Under the pieces are notes generated by a model. That model searched no databases, was not told the DNA's origin, and worked only from the letters and a program-made list of their open reading frames with translations. From positions 1-29,356 of the forward strand of contig DQSX01000091.1 in NCBI GenBank assembly GCA_015663065.1: a DNA stretch of 29,356 nucleotides, read 5' to 3'. Below, one piece after another: positions 14,778 to 21,872 of this stretch (positions are counted from its first letter, which is position 1; every line of letters starts with the position of its first letter). The stretch is from Sulfurovum sp. (GTDB lineage: Bacteria > Campylobacterota > Campylobacteria > Campylobacterales > Sulfurovaceae). Both the position numbers and the translations under genes were made by a program.

Positions 14778-15449
14778 TTATGGCTTGCTTGTCGTAAATC
14801 CTAGTCCTATCCAGTCTTGCAGTCCTCCTCTATACCAAAACAGTTTTTCTGCAGGATAACCGAGTTTTAAAAGTTCTTCTATGGCACGGGCAGATTGTGC
14901 ACACCAGCTTCCATTACAAAAGACTATGATCTGCTTTGCTTTGGAAAAATCCAGTTTGTCTTTTTCTGCAGTCACATTGAGCAGGGCAAGATTTTTTGTG
15001 AAGTCTTGCGGGAAATGGGCATCAAAAGCAATATCCGTATAGGGAATGTTGATCGCGTGGGGAATGCTTATCTCTTTGTACCAGGCAGGTTTCCGTGCAT
15101 CAACGATGGCATAACGCTCCGGAGAAGTGTCTAAAAGTTTTAAGAATTTCAATACTTCAAGCTCTCCCACAGTTTGTATCCCTTTTCCTAAAGAGATAGG
15201 CTGTATAATGCCCAAGGTGGTCACAAAACTCTTCTGACACTCTACAGGGACATCTTTCCCCGCCAGATCCCCGCCAAAAATATGTTCAGGTGTAATACCA
15301 ACGTCGAGACATTTAGGATGAGAGAGTCTTTCAATAAAGATCTTTTTTTCTTTATAGGTACTGCTTACACCAGAAAACTGTAAAGACTGAATGTTCTCTT
15401 TGGCCTGCAAGCTAAAGATGAGTAGACAGAGTAGCGTAATAAATCGCAT
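14778..15449 (-). CDS. secreted rhodanese-like protein
   Basis: The 223-aa protein opens with a signal peptide MRFITLLCLLIFSLQA (cleavage expected after residue 16), so it should act in the periplasm. A rhodanese domain fills the C-terminal half: YAIVDARKPAWY (113-124), IPHAINIPY (129-137), and an active-site loop FCNGSWCAQSARAI with Cys178 in the catalytic position and Cys183 five residues on. The domain end has WYRGGLQDW. The N-terminal 100 residues hold two further cysteines (47 and 71) and match no domain I recognise. Rhodaneses move sulfane sulfur; in a sulfur-metabolising lineage a periplasmic carrier is plausible, but substrate is unknown. AAGGA precedes the ATG. It sits alone on the minus strand between nrdA and nrdB. 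Confidence 0.85.
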   Translation of the reverse strand: MRFITLLCLLIFSLQAKENIQSLQFSGVSSTYKEKKIFIERLSHPKCLDVGITPEHIFGGDLAGKDVPVECQKSFVTTLGIIQPISLGKGIQTVGELEVLKFLKLLDTSPERYAIVDARKPAWYKEISIPHAINIPYTDIAFDAHFPQDFTKNLALLNVTAEKDKLDFSKAKQIIVFCNGSWCAQSARAIEELLKLGYPAEKLFWYRGGLQDWIGLGFTTSKP

Positions 15450-15557
15450 CTTAAGATCCTTTATTATTTGGTATACTGTAGCACAGCAAAATTAGCAAGT
15501 CAAGCAAAGATGTTTGAATCTAATTTTGGGTTGCACAAACAGTACACACAAAAACAC

Positions 15558-15563
15558 TATAAT
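15558..15563 (+). promoter_or_regulatory. -10 element of the candidate small RNA
   Basis: A perfect TATAAT at 15558-15563 in an A-rich context would place transcription start near 15570. The next gene, nrdB, is over 250 nt away and has its own -10. Confidence 0.5.
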
Positions 15564-15569
15564 GCCCTT

Positions 15570-15760
15570 ATGAAGATCGGAGAGTGTCATTCTTCCTCCT
15601 CCCTTTTTTTTGACACTTATCCATCGTATATGGATTGGTCTTCAGGGTAACTTTTCACTGTTTCTGTACCTACCTCCCCCTTTATGGGTACAACTCCTTT
15701 TAAAAAATTTCTTGAAAAGTTACCTCTAATCGCTTTCTCTTTTACTACTTTTTTCTTATC
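15570..15760 (+). ncRNA. candidate small RNA with pyrimidine-rich loops
   Basis: Hairpin 1: AGTGTCA (15583-15589) with TGACACT (15611-15617), whose 21-nt loop is entirely pyrimidine and contains CCTCCTCCC. Hairpin 2: TGTACCTA (15665-15672) with TGGGTACA (15685-15692) and a 12-nt loop CCTCCCCCTTTA. Hairpin 2 is enclosed by a perfect 12-bp outer stem, GGTAACTTTTCA (15646-15657) with TGAAAAGTTACC (15713-15724), and T-rich sequence follows. Both loops carry CCUCC, complementary to Shine-Dalgarno sequences, a design known from RepG of Helicobacter and from C-rich-loop small RNAs of Firmicutes. The ends are guesses. A long nrdB leader is the alternative. Confidence 0.4.
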
Positions 15761-15787
15761 AAAAAACAGTCTAACAGCCTAAATGTG

Positions 15788-15793
15788 TATAAT
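15788..15793 (+). promoter_or_regulatory. -10 element for nrdB
   Basis: TATAAT preceded by GTG, 31 nt upstream of the nrdB ATG. It implies a short nrdB leader and leaves the structured region upstream as a separate unit. Confidence 0.55.
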
Positions 15794-15824
15794 GTTTTTA
15801 CTAATAAATTATCAAGGCAATCAG

Positions 15825-16844
15825 ATGATACGTAAAAAAATATATAATCCGGATTCAGAAGAAAAAACAAGTGAAAGAAAAATATTTGGTGGAGACCCGA
15901 CAGGGATCTTTGAACTCAATGACATTAAATACCAGTGGGCATACAACCTTTGGGAAATGATGCTGAACAATACATGGTTCCCTAAAGAAGTGGACATGAC
16001 CAGAGATGTTAATGACTATAAACATTTAACCGATGCTGAAAAGTCTGCTTATGACAAGGTCCTGGCACAGTTGATCTTTATGGATTCGCTGCAGACCAAC
16101 AATATCATCGATAACCTTAATCCGTTCATCACCTCTCCTGAGGTCAATCTTATTTTGGTAAGACAGGCATTTGAAGAGGCATTGCACTCACAGAGTTATG
16201 CCGTGATGGTAGACAGTATCTCTACAAATTCCCAAGAGATCTATGAGCTCTGGAGAAGAGATATGAAACTTAAGACTAAAAATGATGCCATTGCGAAGGT
16301 CTATGAAGAGCTCTCTGCCAACCCGACAGACAGCAATATCGTCAAAGCAATGTTCGCCAATCAGATCCTTGAGGGGATCTATTTCTACTCTGGCTTTGCT
16401 TACCTCTACACACTGGCGCGTTCAGACAAAATGCTGGGAACAGCGCAAATGATCCGTTTCATACAGAGAGATGAAGTGACACACCTGCTGCTTTTCCAAA
16501 ATATGATCAATGCCACAAAAAAAGAGAGACCTGAACTCTTTACCAAAGAGTTACTGGATGATGTTTATGAGATGTTCCGCTCGGCAGTAAAACTGGAGTG
16601 TGAATGGGGTGCATACATTACGCAGGGGCAGATACTGGGCTTGACGGATGAGATCATAGAGCGGTATATTCAATACCTAGCAGACAAAAGACTGCATGCT
16701 GTAGGAATGGAGAAACTCTATAACGTGGAACACCCGATCAAGTGGGTAGACAACTTTTCACACTTTAATGACCAGAAAACAAATTTCTTCGAAGGAAATG
16801 TGACGAACTACTCAAAAGGCTCTTTAGATCTTGATGACTTTTAG
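15825..16844 (+). CDS. nrdB: class Ia ribonucleoside-diphosphate reductase, beta subunit
   Basis: NrdB houses the diiron-tyrosyl radical that activates NrdA. I place the start at ATG 15825 (MIRKKIYN, 339 aa). AAGG is about 7 nt upstream, while the longer in-frame ATG at 15783 lies before the -10 element and adds an unrelated 14 residues. All ligands are visible: Asp87, Glu118 and His121 (EEALHSQSY), Glu183 (ILEGIYFY), Glu217 and His220 (RDEVTHLL). Tyr125 stands four residues after His121, as in tyrosyl-radical enzymes, so this is not a Tyr-less Ic protein. The acidic C-terminus SLDLDDF is the peptide that docks into NrdA. It is followed after 8 nt by the nitrilase-family gene and then pcm, a linkage I recall from H. 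pylori (nrdB-pcm). Confidence 0.96.
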   Translation: MIRKKIYNPDSEEKTSERKIFGGDPTGIFELNDIKYQWAYNLWEMMLNNTWFPKEVDMTRDVNDYKHLTDAEKSAYDKVLAQLIFMDSLQTNNIIDNLNPFITSPEVNLILVRQAFEEALHSQSYAVMVDSISTNSQEIYELWRRDMKLKTKNDAIAKVYEELSANPTDSNIVKAMFANQILEGIYFYSGFAYLYTLARSDKMLGTAQMIRFIQRDEVTHLLLFQNMINATKKERPELFTKELLDDVYEMFRSAVKLECEWGAYITQGQILGLTDEIIERYIQYLADKRLHAVGMEKLYNVEHPIKWVDNFSHFNDQKTNFFEGNVTNYSKGSLDLDDF

Positions 16845-16852
16845 GAGAAAGA

Positions 16853-17587
16853 ATGATTAGTATGATACCCAAAAATATGTCAGTGGCAGTACTGAATCTG
16901 CCCTCTGCAAAACGTTACCAGGAAAACCTTGACAAACTTTTGACAATCATCAAAGAGCAGGATGACAAGCAGATAATAGTGGCGCCTGAAGTATTTTTAA
17001 CAGCGTATGATTATGAACATTTGAGCACTGCAGCGATGTTTTCGGCAAAAGCACTCAAAATCCTTAAGCAGGAAGTCAATGAACAGATTTTAGTGTTGAC
17101 AGTGATTCTTGAAGAGGGGGACGGCTTTGTCAATCAGGCGGTAGTGATCCATAAACATAAGATCGTACAGAGACAGAACAAGGTCAAGCTTTTTAAACTT
17201 GGCGATGAAGATCTTTACTTGCATGCAGGCAAAAAAAAGAAGATCATGCCTTTTGAAATAGAGGGTGTCAAGTATGCAATACTGATCTGTTTTGAGCTTA
17301 GATTTAAAGAGTTGTGGAAACAGATAGAAGGGGTTGATATTGTGCTGATACCCGCAAGATGGGGTCTGCTTCGTAAAAAACATTTGGAGATACTTTCGTC
17401 TGCCCTGGCAGTGATGAATCAGTGTTATGTGCTGCTCTCAAACTCTTCAGATGACGATATGGCATCCTCATCTTCCATCATTTCACCCAATGGAAACCGT
17501 GTCATAGATGACAGTGCTGAAGTCATTGAAGGTGTGGTGGATTTCAGGGAAATCAAGAAAATGCGACGTTATATCGTCATGGATTAA
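16853..17587 (+). CDS. carbon-nitrogen hydrolase (nitrilase superfamily)
   Basis: A cytoplasmic 244-aa member of the nitrilase/amidase superfamily, which hydrolyses C-N bonds of amides or nitriles. The catalytic triad is visible: Glu46 in VAPEVFLT, Lys110 in RQNKVKLF, Cys146 in LICFELRF. The downstream IPARWG and the NSSD/ISPNG region complete the fold. The specific substrate cannot be deduced; omega-amidase, N-carbamoylputrescine amidase and repair-type amidases share these motifs. AGGAG overlaps the nrdB stop codon (TAGGAG) and serves the ATG at 16853, so it is translated from the nrdB message. An in-frame ATG three codons on would fit less well. Linkage to pcm may hint at damage repair, which is inference. 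Confidence 0.85.
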   Translation: MISMIPKNMSVAVLNLPSAKRYQENLDKLLTIIKEQDDKQIIVAPEVFLTAYDYEHLSTAAMFSAKALKILKQEVNEQILVLTVILEEGDGFVNQAVVIHKHKIVQRQNKVKLFKLGDEDLYLHAGKKKKIMPFEIEGVKYAILICFELRFKELWKQIEGVDIVLIPARWGLLRKKHLEILSSALAVMNQCYVLLSNSSDDDMASSSSIISPNGNRVIDDSAEVIEGVVDFREIKKMRRYIVMD

Positions 17588-17640
17588 TCACTCTTTAGAT
17601 AGAATTCGCCTAATAATACGTTAACAAGGGACACAGAGAG

Positions 17641-18276
17641 ATGATAAAAGCAAGAAACAGACAAAATCTTGTAAATGAAATGGAAGCACTTTTCCCAATG
17701 GATGAACATGTCAAAGAGGCATTTTTGTCGGTGGACAGAGAAGCTTTTGTTCCCAATGAATTTAAACATCTCTCTTACAAGCTTGATGCCCTGCCATTGG
17801 CAGCAAGCCAGTGGATCTCTTCTCCTCTGACGGTTGCCAAAATGACACAGCACCTTGAACTTAAAGGGGTTGATTCTGTCCTTGAAGTGGGCTGTGGAAG
17901 CGGCTACCAGGCAGCTATTTTATCCAAGATCTGCCGTCGCGTTTTTACCATCGAACGCATTGATGAACTGCTTAAAGAGGCAAAAAATAAATTTTCACAA
18001 CTCGAAATACACAATATCTTCACCCGTTTTGATGACGGTCAGAGAGGCTGGAAACAGTATGCACCTTTTGAACGTATTTTATTCTCTGCTACAGCCAAAG
18101 AGATACCCGAAGTGCTTTTTGAACAACTGGCTGAAGGGGGCATACTTTTAGCCCCTGTGGAGCAGGCAGAGAATTATCACATCATTACCCGTTATTACAA
18201 AAAAAACGGACGTATTACTTCAGAGACCATAGAACAGTGTCTCTTTGTCCCTGTATTGGACGGTACGCAAAAGTAA
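17641..18276 (+). CDS. pcm: protein-L-isoaspartate O-methyltransferase
   Basis: PCM methylates isoaspartyl residues that arise by protein ageing, starting their repair. The 211-aa protein has the family N-terminal region VDREAFVP (31-38), ASQWISSPLTVAKM (55-68) in the substrate-contact position (normally GQxIS-P), and SAM motif I VLEVGCGSGYQAAIL (80-94). FTIERIDEL is the acidic ribose-binding loop and GGILLAPV lies near the end. GAGAG precedes the ATG. The 53-bp gap after the nitrilase-family gene contains TAGAAT (17600-17605), a possible internal promoter, though read-through from nrdB is likely. It is cytoplasmic, and its length is usual for the family. Confidence 0.93.
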   Translation: MIKARNRQNLVNEMEALFPMDEHVKEAFLSVDREAFVPNEFKHLSYKLDALPLAASQWISSPLTVAKMTQHLELKGVDSVLEVGCGSGYQAAILSKICRRVFTIERIDELLKEAKNKFSQLEIHNIFTRFDDGQRGWKQYAPFERILFSATAKEIPEVLFEQLAEGGILLAPVEQAENYHIITRYYKKNGRITSETIEQCLFVPVLDGTQK

Positions 18277-18305
18277 GAAGTGTCAACCTTTCATTAAACT
18301 TATGT

Positions 18306-18326
18306 TATGATTTACAAAACTGTAAA
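18306..18326 (+). promoter_or_regulatory. -10 and inverted repeat before the HTH gene (possible operator)
   Basis: TATGAT (18306-18311) is a fair -10. It adjoins TTTACA (18311-18316) and TGTAAA (18321-18326), a perfect 6-bp inverted repeat with a 4-nt spacer at the expected transcription start. The next gene encodes a DNA-binding-like protein, so autoregulation is plausible. Confidence 0.35.
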
Positions 18327-18339
18327 CATAGGGAAAATA

Positions 18340-18990
18340 ATGGAAAAATTGATGAAACCCGCAGAGTATGCCAAAGAGCTTGGTATTTCAAGACAGGCTG
18401 TCTATGCGAAGATCAAGAGAGGTATGCTGACAGCAAAAAATGTTGATGGTAAACTTTACATTGTGGTTGACAATAGAGCTAAAGAAGAAAAAACGCCTGT
18501 CACTCAGACAGAATCAAAGCCTAAAACTGCCACAGTTTCAAAAGCAAACACCAGCGCTTCTGCCAAAAGTGCAGAAAAAGAGTATAAAGCACTGCTTGAG
18601 GCCAAAGATGAGACGATTGCTGTACTTAAAAGCACGGTGAAGGACTTAAAAAAGTCAAACAAACAGATCTCCACTACACTGCGTGGCGAGATAGACTTGC
18701 TTAAAGATGCTTTTCATGAAATGCGTACGCTGTATCTACATCAACTTGAGCATAAAAAATCACAGGAAGCCATTGAAGTCATAGAAGAAGAGAGTGTTGA
18801 GCTGGAAGAAGAGCAATGGGTCTCTGTGAAAAAATTCTTCAAATCTCTAGGGCTTAAAAAAGAGAGACAGCAGGAAAAACTCTACAAGCGCATCAAAAAA
18901 GCCTTTAAATCAGGAGATGAACGCTTCATGAAAGAAGAGGGAAAATTGAAAGTCAATGTCGGTAAGCGTTATGAAGATCTGGTGAAATAA
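18340..18990 (+). CDS. helix-turn-helix / coiled-coil protein of unknown function
   Basis: I start at ATG 18340 (216 aa, MEKLMKPAEYAKELG), with AGGGA close upstream; an ATG at 18307 would add 11 residues inside the putative operator. Residues 4-40 (YAKELGISRQAVYAKIKRGM) form a MerR/excisionase-like helix-turn-helix. A low-complexity Thr/Ser/Ala/Lys linker follows (about 45-85), then a coiled coil (about 88-150). The basic C-terminal domain (about 155-216) opens with WVSVKKFFKSLGL, which again looks like a helix-turn-helix. Two DNA-binding ends joined by a coiled coil suggest a dimeric bridging or regulatory protein. It may belong to a Campylobacterota-restricted DUF family, which I cannot confirm. 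It lies 1 nt before chaA, so the two are co-transcribed. Confidence 0.75.
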   Translation: MEKLMKPAEYAKELGISRQAVYAKIKRGMLTAKNVDGKLYIVVDNRAKEEKTPVTQTESKPKTATVSKANTSASAKSAEKEYKALLEAKDETIAVLKSTVKDLKKSNKQISTTLRGEIDLLKDAFHEMRTLYLHQLEHKKSQEAIEVIEEESVELEEEQWVSVKKFFKSLGLKKERQQEKLYKRIKKAFKSGDERFMKEEGKLKVNVGKRYEDLVK

Positions 18991-18991
18991 A

Positions 18992-20083
18992 ATGAACCTG
19001 CTTAAAGATTTTTCAAAAGAGTACAGCCTCTTTCTTGCGATACTTGCTTATTTTGGTATTACTTTTTTTGAGCATACTCTTGTCGCTACAACCGTTGGGA
19101 ATCTGATAGGATTTGCTGTTCTCTTCTCTGTGATCATCTATTCGGCCATGTCTGTAGCACACCATGCGGAGAAGTTGGCGGAGAAGTTTGGAGAGCCTTA
19201 CGGTACACTTATTTTGACGATTTCCGCAGTGGTAGTTGAGATCATCATTATTGTCATTATGATGACCCATGCACACAATCCTGAGCTTGCACGTGACACG
19301 ATCTATTCGGCTGTGATGCTTGATATCAATGGACTTTTGGGTCTTGCAGCGATCATAGGAGGTATCAAATATGGGGAGCAGCCTTACAATGTTGACTCTT
19401 CAAACTCCTATCTATCCATGCTGCTTGTCGCCATTGGTATTGCCATGGTTTTGCCTGAGTTTATCAATCCGGAGTATCACAACAGATTCATGATGTTCAA
19501 CGTCGTGGTCTTTGTGTTGCTTTATATCATTTTTACGCGTGTACAGCTATCTTCACACAAGTATTTCTTTGAATACAAAAGTACGGAAGAGAGTGCCTAT
19601 AGTGAAGGTGAACTTTGTGAAGAAGAGAGCCAGATCAATGCCTGGTATCATTCCATTAACCTTGTTGTCTCTATTATCGTCATCGGTATGCTGGCTGAAG
19701 TCTTGTCCATTTTTATGGGCAATACGCTGGAGACATTTGGTTTGCCATTGACTATTGGTGCTGTGGGTGTGGCTGTGATCTCTGCTGCTCCTGAGCTTAT
19801 TACTGCTGTACGTGCTGCTTTGGATAACCGTATGCAAACAGTGATCAATATTGCGTTGGGTGCTTCACTGGCAACAGTACTATTGACGATCCCTGCTGTG
19901 ATCGTGACCTCTTATTTTATGGGTATGGAACTGAATCTTTCATTGACCCCTGTACAGACAATGATGATCGCTCTGACACTGCTTGTCTCTATGGTGAACT
20001 TTAATGACGGGGAGACCAATGTACTCGAAGGTTTTCTTCACTTCATACTCTTCATCGTCTTTACTTTTCTTCTGTTCGTCTAA
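18992..20083 (+). CDS. chaA: ChaA-type Ca2+(Na+,K+)/H+ antiporter
   Basis: An inner-membrane cation/proton exchanger of the CaCA superfamily, 363 aa with about ten to eleven hydrophobic helices. Two family repeats are seen. The first has HHAEKLAEKFGEPYGTLIL followed by TISAVVVEIIII, with the conserved Glu in the membrane. The second has SAAPELITAVRAAL followed by NIALGASLATVLLTIPA. The spacing and the GEPYGTL form match ChaA rather than YrbG. An acidic cytoplasmic loop (about 195-215, EESAYSEGELCEEESQ) lies between the halves. Its physiological role could be calcium, sodium or potassium export. It starts 1 nt after the HTH gene and overlaps the convergent DUF58 gene by 4 bp inside a hairpin. 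Confidence 0.88.
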   Translation: MNLLKDFSKEYSLFLAILAYFGITFFEHTLVATTVGNLIGFAVLFSVIIYSAMSVAHHAEKLAEKFGEPYGTLILTISAVVVEIIIIVIMMTHAHNPELARDTIYSAVMLDINGLLGLAAIIGGIKYGEQPYNVDSSNSYLSMLLVAIGIAMVLPEFINPEYHNRFMMFNVVVFVLLYIIFTRVQLSSHKYFFEYKSTEESAYSEGELCEEESQINAWYHSINLVVSIIVIGMLAEVLSIFMGNTLETFGLPLTIGAVGVAVISAAPELITAVRAALDNRMQTVINIALGASLATVLLTIPAVIVTSYFMGMELNLSLTPVQTMMIALTLLVSMVNFNDGETNVLEGFLHFILFIVFTFLLFV

Positions 20084-20094
20084 TAAACGAACAG
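20072..20094. terminator. shared hairpin at the chaA/DUF58 convergent junction
   Basis: CTGTTCGT (20072-20079) and ACGAACAG (20087-20094) pair perfectly. The 7-nt loop CTAATAA contains the chaA stop on the plus strand (TAA, 20081-20083) and the DUF58 stop on the minus strand (TAG, 20082-20080). It probably acts as a bidirectional terminator although neither side has a strong U-tract. Confidence 0.55.
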
Positions 20095-20925
20095 TTGTAT
20101 CAGCTTTGAGACTGCCTCTTCATCGGTAAATATCTTTAGCGAACGTATCCCGTAACGTGCAAAATGTTCTTTTTGTTTTTGATCATGTGCCTCCAGTTTC
20201 GCTCTGTAGTGCAGCATACTCTTTTTTGCAAAATAGGTATCAAGTTTCATGCTGTTTCTTGGGTTGCTCAGTGTGATCTCTGAGAGTTTTTTGGGAGACT
20301 CTTCTTCTTTGTCACGAATGACAACGGCCACGACTTCATGTTTTTGAGATAGAAGTGAAAGGTCCATCTCTTCGAGAAAATCTGAGAGTATAAAAAGCAA
20401 AGAGGGTTTATGCAGACGTTTAAAGAGATCTTTGATCGCCTCTTCATGATCCAGTGTGCTGTGTAACAAAGTGCACTCAAAAAGATGTTGTGAAAACTGC
20501 TCAATGTGGTAGATCTGTTTGGTCGGAGGTATAGCGTATGAGGGTTGTTTGGCAGAAGACCCTCCAACATAGGCTATGCCTCTGAAAAGATCTGAATTCT
20601 GATGTGCAGCATAACCTAGCACAGTGGCAGTTTCCGTAAGCTTTTGCTGTTTTGCATTGTCTGTACCAAAATACATGCTTCCATCCATGAAGCAGGCTAC
20701 CGCAATAGAGAGTTCACGGTTCGCGTGTAACTCTTTGATGTAAGGCTTCCCAAGTTTTGCTGTGATGGTCCAGTTGATCTTGCGGATGTCATCCCCCATC
20801 TGATACTCCCTCAACTCAGAAAAGTCATATCCTTCTCCCTGAAGTTTGGAGAGATTATGACCGGACAAGAGGGTATATACCTGATGTCTGGCTTTGAGTT
20901 GAAGCGCTTTTAAGTTTGTGTTCAT
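20080..20925 (-). CDS. DUF58 protein (MoxR partner)
   Basis: A 281-aa DUF58 protein. The diagnostic motif is FSELREYQMGDDIRKINW (35-52). A von Willebrand-A-like core follows, though its metal site is degenerate (ACFMDGSMYFGTD where DxSxS would stand). No membrane helix is visible, so it should be cytoplasmic, unlike the longer membrane-anchored DUF58 forms. DUF58 proteins are nearly always encoded next to MoxR ATPases; here the two overlap by 4 bp (ATGA). It is the last gene of the five-gene Bat operon, and its stop lies in the hairpin shared with chaA. The exact function of the family is unsettled. Confidence 0.88.
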   Translation of the reverse strand: MNTNLKALQLKARHQVYTLLSGHNLSKLQGEGYDFSELREYQMGDDIRKINWTITAKLGKPYIKELHANRELSIAVACFMDGSMYFGTDNAKQQKLTETATVLGYAAHQNSDLFRGIAYVGGSSAKQPSYAIPPTKQIYHIEQFSQHLFECTLLHSTLDHEEAIKDLFKRLHKPSLLFILSDFLEEMDLSLLSQKHEVVAVVIRDKEEESPKKLSEITLSNPRNSMKLDTYFAKKSMLHYRAKLEAHDQKQKEHFARYGIRSLKIFTDEEAVSKLIQLFVY

Positions 20926-21872
20926 GGGATCGGCAGGGTCTCAACGATCTTTGAGATGATCTCATCTGCACTCGCCCCTTTGGCTCTTGCTTCATAAGAG
21001 AGGACAATACGGTGTCGAAGTACATCATGGACTACATACCCGATGTCTGCAGGGGTCACAAAGTCCTTACCGCGTAAAAAGGCTTTGGCTTTGGCTGCTT
21101 TGTAAAGGTCAATGGAGGCCCTTGGAGAGACCCCGAACATAATATCTTCAGCCAGTATTTCAAGTGCAAATGAAGCAGGGTCTCTAGTAGCAGAAATAAG
21201 GCTGATGATATACTGCTCCAGCTCTTTGTCTATGTGGATCTCTTCCAGTTTATCCTGAAGGGTGTGTAAGGCTTCTATGCTCAGTACCTTCTGTACTTCT
21301 CCAAAACTTTTTGAAGCGCCTTTGCGCATGATCTCAAGCTCATCTTCCGGGGAGTTGTGTTTCACTACCAGTTTCATCATAAATCTGTCCAGTTGGGCTT
21401 CAGGTAGCGCATAGACCCCCTCCTGCTCTATGGGGTTCTGTGTCGCCATGACCAAAAAAGGTCTCTCTATCTTGAAAGTCTCTTCGGCGATGGTTACCTG
21501 TCTCTCCTGCATGACTTCAAGCAGGGCGGATTGTACTTTTGCAGGGGCACGGTTAATTTCATCTGCAAGCAGCAGGTTGGTAAAAAGAGGACCTTTTTTA
21601 ATGCTGAATGAGTGGTCCTGCGGGTTGTAGATCTGTGCCCCGATAATGTCTGAAGGCAGTAGGTCGGGTGTGAACTGTATACGCTTGAAGTCCAGTCCCA
21701 GTGCTTTTGAGAGGGCATTGATGGTGGTTGTTTTTGCCAGACCGGGAACCCCCTCTATGAGTATATGTCCGTCACAAAGAAGCCCAATGATCAGACCTTC
21801 TATCATGGACTCCTGACCGATCACTGCCTTTTTTAGTTCCTCTTTGAGTGTATGTATGTCTCTATTGTTCAT
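20922..21872 (-). CDS. MoxR-family AAA+ ATPase
   Basis: A 316-aa cytoplasmic AAA+ ATPase of the MoxR class, thought to act as a chaperone that matures or inserts metal into envelope or enzyme complexes together with VWA-domain proteins. Walker A is GVPGLAKT (41-48), Walker B LLADEINRAP (101-110), sensor 1 MATQNPIEQEG, and a C-terminal lid contains SPRASIDLYKAAKA, the MoxR hallmark. Length and motif spacing are standard. Its ATG overlaps the batD stop as ATGA and its own stop overlaps the DUF58 start likewise, so the levels of all three are probably coupled. Confidence 0.93.
   Translation of the reverse strand: MNNRDIHTLKEELKKAVIGQESMIEGLIIGLLCDGHILIEGVPGLAKTTTINALSKALGLDFKRIQFTPDLLPSDIIGAQIYNPQDHSFSIKKGPLFTNLLLADEINRAPAKVQSALLEVMQERQVTIAEETFKIERPFLVMATQNPIEQEGVYALPEAQLDRFMMKLVVKHNSPEDELEIMRKGASKSFGEVQKVLSIEALHTLQDKLEEIHIDKELEQYIISLISATRDPASFALEILAEDIMFGVSPRASIDLYKAAKAKAFLRGKDFVTPADIGYVVHDVLRHRIVLSYEARAKGASADEIISKIVETLPIP

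Larger units (their letters stand above)
15450..15824. other. 375-bp gene-free, structured region upstream of nrdB
   Basis: I find no convincing coding frame. It holds a 9-bp inverted repeat (CAAAATTAG at 15487-15495 with CTAATTTTG at 15520-15528), a candidate small RNA from about 15570 with its own TATAAT, and a separate nrdB promoter near 15788. The rhodanese promoter must also lie in its left end, where GTATAC occurs at 15472-15477. Confidence 0.6.

Noticed and set aside
15468..15650. 60-aa plus-strand ORF in the structured spacer
   Set aside because: No Shine-Dalgarno sequence, no recognisable composition, and it runs through the hairpins better explained as RNA structure.
15783..15824. 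Longer nrdB start at ATG 15783
   Set aside because: It begins before the TATAAT at 15788 and adds residues unlike NrdB. The ATG at 15825 has AAGG at the right distance.
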